A program made the position numbers and the translations under genes. Of a stretch of DNA of 64,000 nt, positions 55,801-64,000 are shown piece after piece. The notes beneath the pieces were generated by a model that did no database searches, was not told where the DNA came from, and saw only the letters and a program-made list of their open reading frames with translations. Position 1 is the stretch's first letter. Each line of letters starts with the position of its first letter. Source of the DNA: Neelides folsomi (lineage: Eukaryota; Arthropoda; Collembola; Neelipleona; Neelidae); contig JAQGBZ010000050.1 of the NCBI GenBank assembly GCA_034687125.1, forward strand, positions 186,001 to 250,000, read 5' to 3'.

Positions 55801-58800
55801 CGTTTATTTAGGCAAAGGATCAAATGTAAGAGGCGACAGAGCGAGGAATATCCACTCTCATTTTGGTGAAGCATTTAAAGTGACAATTGGGCAAAAGTCG
55901 CGGTTTGAGCGCGGCTTTAGGATGTTGGAAAAGAAGATGTGATTGGTGGCGATAGACTCTGAGTTTGTGTCGGGTGTATGGGACTGGCGGGGGAAGAAAG
56001 ATGGGGAGAAATCCAAAAGCGACCTTTCTGCTCCATTGAAAAGCGGATTTGTGGGAGCCCAAAATCTGTTCCTCTGCTCTCGGTTGGAATAATTTGTTTT
56101 GATCTCATGAAGCATCTGTCTGTAATAATAAGGGAAATCGAGTGAACGTAATCCTCCCTCTTAAGACCATTTAATCTGGTGCGAAAACGGGGACGCAAAC
56201 GAGTAAATTACCCAAACCTCTCTTTCACCTACCCATCCACCCAGAAAAATCAGACCAATCAAGCCCATTAGTCTCTTCAGAGATGAAAAGGAGCCGATGA
56301 GGATTGACCCTCTCTATGTGGCATAACCTAATAGCATATTTTACTCATATTTTACTTGTGTACGAGTAACATATACAGTACATACGTCAGTAAACATAGT
56401 TCTTCCGATGCACATCCAAATCAGCCCTACTTTATATTTTCAAACCTCTCGATATAATTTATACATATCAATTGCCGCATTGGTCATACCTAAATAACGC
56501 CTCGATCGATCTGCATAATGTGAAGATTTGTTTAATTTCAATCTACCCTACTTTCAATACTCATTTCAGTTAGGCTTACGAATCAATAGGATATTGAAAT
56601 TGTAAATGCTCAATTGTCCAGAAAATAATGGATTAGCACTTGGACAATTCCCTACTTGTGATTGGGACTCTTCAATATAAGTACATTCATGGTTCACGTA
56701 ATGCTAAACATAATGCCCTTTTATTATTTCAACGAAGAAGAGAGGAATGAAAATTGAATGTATTCAAACGAGAAAAAAGATTTCATTTGCTCCCGTTCCT
56801 CCTCTTATGAATGAATGCGCTGTTACTCTGTTACTCTAATAAACAATACCAGGGAGCTTCCTTTGTTATGAAAGTCAGTAAGTTGATGAATTGCTTCTGA
56901 CTTCTTATAATTTATAACAACAATGTCAAAGGGTCATGTTCGATTTCCCTTTTAGAATTGAATTTACTCGATGTGAATGAATATGACATATTCCGGACCT
57001 ACATATTCCAATTCCCTTTGTAATAATATGAAATACAAACTTCAGAATTCCACTTAACATGCAAACCTGAAGAGCTCGATCATACCAATCATCCGCCTCT
57101 CACGCCCGTTGCCACTTAACATTATTTACCAAATTCCTCCTTCATGTTCACTCAAGTAAAATGGACTAAGAATTTTCCTCTTTAGATTTAAATTACAAAT
57201 TGAAACATTCCTAAATTGGAGAATTACATTTGTATTTGTACTGTATGTATATTTTTGGGGAATATTTTTGATACACATTTAAGACATTATAGGATTTATG
57301 ACTAAAGTGTGCATTCGATATCGTATTTGAGCATGTGTCTATTCAGAGTCATACAATTATGAATAATTCCTCTTCTAATGGTTCCATTTATATAACCTCA
57401 ACAGTCTGTTTCGACGAGTGAAAGATGAGATAGGAGATGATGTAATATGAATCACTTGTCCTTTCCTGTCCATGAATACGATTCTCTCGCGTGGCCATCA
57501 TTATGGGGAGATGGAAACTGATAAGACGAGGGTTTGGAAAAAGACAGTTCTTTTCGTTTTGCTCCCTTAAAATTCACGTAGTATATTTTATAGAGTATTA
57601 TACTACCTTATTACAACTGGAGACAATGCTCTTACTAACCAAACCATAATGAAGAGATTTGTATTTTGAGAAAAAATCAAATTGTGTATAGATAAAACCA
57701 ATGGCACTAATGATTACATGTGTGTATATAATATTTATTTATGACCAGGAACCGAGAGTTATCCAATAATGGGAACGGGAGAAGGCCCACATGGCGAAAT
57801 TAAGTCTCATGAGAACGGGACCGAGCTCGTTGAAAGGGTTCTTTTATTTCAATTTAATGAAAGTGACAACGCCAAGGGACGAGTTTGACTATTGAACAAG
57901 TTGTCAAAAGAAGCTTCGACCCCCTGAGACTTTATAGAGATAGATATTCTAGTGAATGGGAGAGCAGCCTGAGTTTTTCGTAAGAAAGGATGAGGAAAAA
58001 TTAGCGGAGACAAAAGACCCTTCCTTTGAGCCTCCGAAGACGGGGGGTGGAGGATGATTACAGTGAAGGGCAACGGTACTCAACACTCCCAGTGTCCAGC
58101 CAGCCCAAGGGTCACTTCTTTCTTCTCTAAGGAGAATTTACAATCCATTCCGAGTATTAGAGAAGAGCGTGTGCTGGGCTCTAATACCCTTTGTCTCAAT
58201 AGGCGAAAAGAAGGAATCGAAATCGGATTTTTCGAGGGGCCTCTCAAAGGGAATCCTCGAGATGATCCCTACAATCTCTCACGGGCCTTCGTTGGGATTG
58301 AGCGGTCTCTGGTCTGGTGTTGTTGTTGTTGTAAATTTGTTGGACCCCCGCCAGAGCTTTGTCTGTCAATCCTAGCAGTGGAGCATTATTGGGATGGTTT
58401 CCTTCGGAATCCAAATGATCCTCCCCATTCTGCCCATCTCGCTCTCCACTATTCTCTCACGCGTTTACATGAATAAGAGTTAGAAAGGCACAGCGCGTCT
58501 TTGCTCCGAAGCTTAACCCCCATTGTCCTCTGTTTCATCATTCTCATTATTTGCGAAAAGTGAATGGGCTGGCCGGGAGTCGGAGGAAATCAAGTTTAAC
58601 CCGAAGCTCCCTTTGCTTTTTATTCTCTCACTTTTAACTTTCTGCTCGTGGGACGACATAGACCTTCCGAGAGCCACGACACAGAGGCCCAACGAAGCCT
58701 ATTTGGAGTCAAAGGTCCCCAATGTTTCCTCTACCTGCTGCCCTATTATCCTCTATTGAAGTCCACACACTGATTGGAAAGGACCACTGAGGTTAGCATT

Positions 58801-61207
58801 TATGCCAGCATGTTTTTGCCTCAGCACCTTTCCATTCTTCCTCTTTGTCTCGCAAACTCCCCTTGGCTCGTACGCGAAAAACATGGGTCGAGCCCAGAGC
58901 TTTTGTCCGCTGGGTTGAATAATGGGGATCATACGGAGAAATCCTTTTTCGATCCAATTATCGCTAAGAAAAGCTCCATGGGCCTTTACTTTGGGAAACA
59001 TTATTATTACATACTACGTTACAATGCTACAATTCAAATGCTAAGCAATTTGGGTTCGATCAGAATCCTTATGTGACTTTTATTGCGGGGAGCCGAGGTT
59101 GATAGAATCAAATCCCTCTCTTTTCAGCATCCCTTTTTCTTACAATTGAGAGTGAATAAAATACATTTGAGAAATATTTAAATTAAGGTCTAAGAACACT
59201 TTCTGATTTATTTCCATCCTGTCTTACTCTTTTCTTCTAATTTATGTAAAGCTCCTTAATACGGATAATTTGATCATTTGAATCTAGTAAAATATAAATC
59301 AACGACCATGACAGTCTCTTAAATGAATTGTATCAATCCAATTTATTTATGTATGTATGCGCATCAACTAACCAAAGTTTGCTCAAAAGATTTGCAGCTG
59401 AGGAAAAGTCTATTTGGTAAAGTTTTTGTCCATTTACCTGGGTCGATTTGTAACTCGTCTTGGCAGATGTTTTCGAAAAGAAAGTTGAGGTCAATCTGAA
59501 TTGGGTATAATAAAATGAAGGGTCGCCTCATAAATTGTTGGAAACACCCAAGTTGATTACAGCGGAAACCTCAAGAAACGACCTCCCTTCTGGCCGTGTA
59601 TTGGGGTGACAAAGTGTCAAACACTTCGTGGCACGATGCCGTTTACAATCACCTATAAAATCATCCATCCAAACATTGTTGATAAGGGCTCATAAAGGGC
59701 ACACTTCTCCCCAATTCCGTGAAAGAGGATTTCCAAAATATATATAGTCAATTTCATTCTCTTGAGACACTTTAGTTGAGGTCCCAGGTCTCCCAATCTA
59801 ATCCTCTTTCACTTCTTGGGAGGCTAACAGTAAAATGAATAATACATCACTCCGAATCACCAATATCACCAAGGCGGAATGGAAGTGGTGCCCTGAATAT
59901 TTCAAATTGGAACAAGATGGAATGAGTCTGGGATGTTTTGATGAGGATGGATCACACTCATCGTCCCTGCCCCTTTCGATTTGCCCTCATGAGGGAACTC
60001 TACCGAGCCCCAGATTGCAAAGTTCCAATATTGAAAGTGAGGACGGAGGAATGTAGATTGGAAGTGATGACCGAGGAGGTCAATCCATCAAAGCATATGA
60101 TTCTCCAAAACATTACCGACACGAGAAATGTGTAATAGGCTCGTTGATTCCACCCCTTTGGAAGTTTGCATAGTGATGGGGCGGCAGCGAGGGACCGGAT
60201 TATGTGATTGCGAGTGTATACAAATATGTATGGTATGGCTGTACGTGCATGGCTCGAGGTCTGACAGGACAGGTAAGATCAGATATGAATGTGGACTGTA
60301 GTAAACGGGAAATGTTTGTCCAAAAGGAACAAGAAGACCGACCTAAAAGAAAAATCATCGATCAAAGTCAGTGAGGATCTTTGTTTTGGATGCCTATATT
60401 TGCCCGTGTTGTCCCCCGGTCTGTGCTCCTTTTAAAAATAGGGAGAATTTCCTCTCGGGACTCCGCCTCCCTCCGTCCCTCCACACTTCATTGTTCTTGG
60501 AGTGTGAAGGAGCTTCCGCACCCTGCACTTATTCACTGATCCGCCACTGCCACGTCCCCCTCATTACGCTGCCCGAGAGTCGGCCAACACAAAATTGGAG
60601 ATTCCATACAATATGATTATTAGGAAAGGAGCCATCACTCCCCATTCTTGCACTGTCACTTGTTTTAACAAGGATTATTGCGCCTATTTATTAATCATAC
60701 CAACGCGCCGACTTCACTGCCATCATAAATAAACTCGATCCGTCGCCCCATTGTCATTCCGCCGCTATTCAAATCTTCTCTCACAATACCAATTAACGAT
60801 GACAATAATATCTTCAAGACATGACTCAATTAACAGTACCTTTGGAATAAAAATATTTTTCATTCCTCATTTTCGATATTTTGGTACACAATTAGTACAG
60901 GTACTTTCTAATTTCTTATCCTACTATCCATAGTTTGATACATAGTTTGTCTCATAAAAACTATTAGATTATCACTACAAAAATAATTTATTTCGATAGT
61001 TTGTTGACCTATATGATAAATGATAAATATATTCAAATGTTACTGTTTAAAAGTCAAATATCTCACTTGAAAAACTTTCAATGATTTACCATACTTACCT
61101 GTATACCTAGGTAGGTAATACCTAGATTTGGGTTAGGTTTTATGTTATTACAAGAATTTGTTTTTTGAATTTTTTCATATTTAGGAAATGATAAGTGTAA
61201 ACGAATG
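49835..61207. other. Long gene-poor interval downstream of FoxG
   Basis: About 11 kb without a convincing gene. Blocks richer in G+C occur near 50.4-52.2, 52.7-55.3, 55.8-56.3, 57.8-59.1 and 59.5-60.7 kb. The longest open frame (58054-58476, 140 codons) contains a C-C-C-C-C run produced by a TGT repeat at 58318-58332 and looks non-coding. As on the upstream side, this is consistent with a regulatory landscape. Confidence 0.5.
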
Positions 61208-61209
61208 TA

Positions 61210-61643
61210 CAAGGTGGGTCCGAGTTAGCTATGTTTTTTTAATAAATCATAACTTTAATATAACCAATGATTAAAGTCTATTGATGTGGCCCTTCGATGT
61301 GGATGTCATTTGACTATTTTGTAGCAAAATTTAAGTTGAATTGCTTAAACCATTATTAAACGGCTGACACTTTTCTCTTGATAAAGTTCATTTCATACCC
61401 ATTTCATGTGTCTAATTTCCTTGCGTTGCTATGTGTAAATAATAGGGCTTGCGTTTCTCTCATGCTCTCAATGCTCTTGCGAAGAGCTGTATTGAAGCCA
61501 ATGGAGCTCACTTCTCAAAATGAGATGGTTGTTCTTATCAAATAATGTATAGAGAATATAATTACCATTTGTCAGAAAATTCGGATGAAAATCAAATAAG
61601 TAATTGTCCATTGAAAAAACAGAGTTAACTGGGACCCACCTTG
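61210..61643. mobile_element. MITE with mariner-type ends and TA target duplication
   Basis: Terminal inverted repeats begin CAAGGTGGGTCC at 61210 and end GGACCCACCTTG at 61643. About 19 of the outer 22 bases match, running into AGTTA-type sequence. Both ends are flanked by TA (61208-61209 and 61644-61645), the target duplication typical of Tc1/mariner transposons. The 434-bp interior has no transposase frame, so this is a non-autonomous copy mobilised by a related element elsewhere. Confidence 0.85.
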
Positions 61644-61645
61644 TA

Positions 61646-64000
61646 TGTTACGTAAATTATACATAATTAACTAAAAATTATTAGGATTCAATAGAAGAAA
61701 GCATTTGACATTAACATGTTGTAACATTTAGGTTCATTATAATCATTATTTCTGGTTGATGATTGTACATGGAGACTTTTGCGTGTAATATTTTCGCTAA
61801 CAAAGTTAAATAATTACATTAAATATGAATAGACAGTTAATATAATGAAAGTCTCATGATGTTGGTAGAATAAATGAATATATTGAATTGAATACGTGAA
61901 CAATGCAAATAATAAGACAAGAATAATTAGCTCCCTTTCACTGACTCTGACTGAATAAAATGGGACGTAAAGGAGCCAGGACGGAAGAGACACAACAATT
62001 GAGAGGAAGAAGGTGTCTCTTATAAATAGGTACATAGACTCAATAGAGTTTGATAGACTCATAAGAAACGGCCGGAGAGAAATACCCATAGGTAATATAT
62101 CAGTAATGAAATTAAATGATAATGAAAATAATGATGTGTGTTTGTAGTTTTATTGAGAAGGAAGGGGGCTATTGAGTGATTCGATTGAATGGCTTCTCGT
62201 GATGATGCAAAGAGTGAGTGGGACTGAGAACTAAATAAGAATTAATTGAGTTATTTAGTTAGGAGGAGATAATTGACACATAATTGCTACCTTTAGAAAA
62301 CATTTGTATGCCTCCCTTCCTCGGCGGCTCATTTCAATGGGAGAGGAGTCGGAGCGGGAGCAGGATGAGTGTAAAAAATCTCATAATCATCCTCATCATC
62401 GGGTTACTTAAACCCGACTGACGAACGGTGGAATGGGCCTTCGTAATAAGACATATCTCTGACTGGCTGCGAGGAGCACTTTATTACATTAGGGACATGA
62501 GGAACTCCTCGGGTCGGCCGGTCGGCCAGATCTTCATGGAATGGAAGAAGGGGGTGTTAAAAACACCTGGCATGCTCACCTGTCAAGAAACTATTTTTCT
62601 GGAGATAACGTAGTGGAACGAGAGAGAAATATCAGGAGCGGATATATATTCAAATCAAATCATAACACCTTCTGCCCAGTCGGACTGTCTTTAGTGTTGA
62701 GGTGTTCCTCAGGTGGATTCCTCTCAGAATGGAATACTTTATTGAGAGGAAAACCGGCCATGAGGAGGTTGGAATCCGAGGGATGAGATCTTGAAGCCTC
62801 TCAGTGACTCTATGACTTGATATGATTATCTAACCCTTCCCAAGTGATTGTAACAGAGGGCACACACATTATTGCTCGCGATCGGAAGAGTGAAAACGGA
62901 GATGGAGAAAGAAAAAAAAAGATTCCCTTTGGCCGGCGCCGCTCCTCCGTTTTTTGCGCTTTCCCTTTGTACGGAGTGACATGTCGGTAGTAATGCGTAT
63001 ATTGATGTCATACTTTGTACCTTTTGTATCCTCTTCATTTCACCTTCATTTCCATGAAGATGGGAGTGAAGGCGATTAGCTCGTCCTCCGATTAGAATTT
63101 CTCTCTCTCTCTGCAGAGGAGGAGAGGAGAATGCCGGGAAGGGGAGAGAGATTGACATCGTGTTTATTTCCCTTTTGTCCATCTCCAGAAATTGTTAAAG
63201 GAGCCGCTGAGGAATCCCCGGCATCCCTTCACCGAACTTCATAACTTGACTCTCTCTGTCCTCCCATCCTCCACGCAGAGTGGGGAGTTAAAGAAGCCAT
63301 CCATCTTTACCGATCCCACTCTGGGATGACTCAAAAGGAGGTAAAAAGGGCCGAGCTCTATTTTGACTTTTCCCATGATACTAGACTTCGGTTCTGACAG
63401 AGGCCTCATGACAACTCTCTGCTCCTTCTGGGAATTGAGGGAGAGACAAAGAGGAAAGAACGCCGCTCAGTTAAACAAGTAAACTCTCTTTGGTTAAATG
63501 CAAATAAAGCTGGATGGAGTGGGCCTTGTGATATTTATCAAGTGGTGGGGTGAAGGAAAGGCCCCATTACGTGAGTGTCGAGAGATTAACATGTGAGGAG
63601 GAATATGAGGCTGCTAAGGAGCTACGGCGGCGGCATCGACAAGAGCTGCGAAAATAATGAATGTTGATAGCACGCGGCGGTGATGATATGCATAAATATA
63701 GGGGTTGGGATTTATGATGAGGAGGATCAGCAGGATGCTGTAAAGTTGGGGGTCGCCCAGCTGACCCTTGACCCTCGCATTCCACCATCATTCCACACCC
63801 CAAAGGAAACCGACTCAGTCCAGGTTCATAAAGACCAACACCTCGCTGCGCAAATTTTTTACATTCCTTTTCCACCCGGCTCCGGATGAGACTCATCGAG
63901 CCGAAGAATATTTCCTTGATCCTTCTCGTGACTTTTATTAATTCCATTCCTATGTATGAATGTCTGGATCCCATGTAATCCTATCAACATTTCCCATAAA
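61646..64000. other. Non-coding flank to the window end
   Basis: AT-rich up to about 62.2 kb, then richer in G+C to the end. Open frames such as 63567-63974 on the minus strand lack splice-consistent neighbours or family motifs. I see no gene. Confidence 0.5.

Noticed and set aside
58054-58476. 140-codon plus-strand frame, the longest unexplained one
   Set aside because: It contains a cysteine run made by a TGT simple repeat and shows no family features or splice context.
63567-63974. 135-codon minus-strand frame
   Set aside because: Composition-driven, with proline and serine runs, an overlapping plus-strand frame and no motif.

Overview
This is eukaryotic, intron-rich DNA, most likely from an arthropod. 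Coding exons are short, introns follow GT-AG, the flanks are very A+T-rich, AATAAA signals follow several stop codons, and the gene set is animal-specific (kinetochore protein, mucin-type O-glycosyltransferase, tetraspanin, FoxG/sloppy-paired factor). A crustacean such as a parasitic copepod would fit the base composition and gene style, but that is inference. I saw no bacterial features, tRNA, rRNA or CRISPR array.

Layout. (1) 3-2451, plus strand: the 3' part of an unrecognised gene. Its last two introns are each almost filled by a long inverted-repeat (foldback) element. (2) 4204-7416, plus: a complete 12-exon ZW10 gene (702 codons) with a plausible CCAAT/E2F-like promoter about 400 bp upstream. 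(3) 8901-21537, minus, convergent with ZW10: a complete polypeptide N-acetylgalactosaminyltransferase of the GALNT2 type in 12 coding exons (607 codons), with a 5.8-kb first coding intron. (4) About 21.6-32 kb: no convincing gene. (5) 31996-33123, minus: a five-exon divergent tetraspanin (227 codons). (6) 33934-34749, minus: a two-exon orphan protein (224 codons) with a signal peptide, a furin-like site and a C-terminal hydrophobic segment. (7) 34.8-47.4 kb: gene desert with a single doubtful exon at 35467. (8) 47412-49247, plus: a complete three-exon FoxG/sloppy-paired forkhead gene (421 codons) with an N-terminal Groucho-type eh1 motif. (9) 49.3-64 kb: a second gene desert, holding a 434-bp TA-flanked mariner-type MITE at 61210-61643.

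The genes do not form a pathway. ZW10 acts in the spindle checkpoint and Golgi-ER tethering. GALNT2 starts O-glycans in the Golgi. The forkhead gene is a developmental regulator sitting alone between two long non-coding flanks. Those flanks contain repeated blocks visibly richer in G+C than the rest, as expected for a developmental regulatory landscape.

The observations most worth following are the two consecutive introns built from palindromic elements, the new MITE family, the orphan secreted protein and the FoxG non-coding blocks. I found no clearly new multi-gene system.
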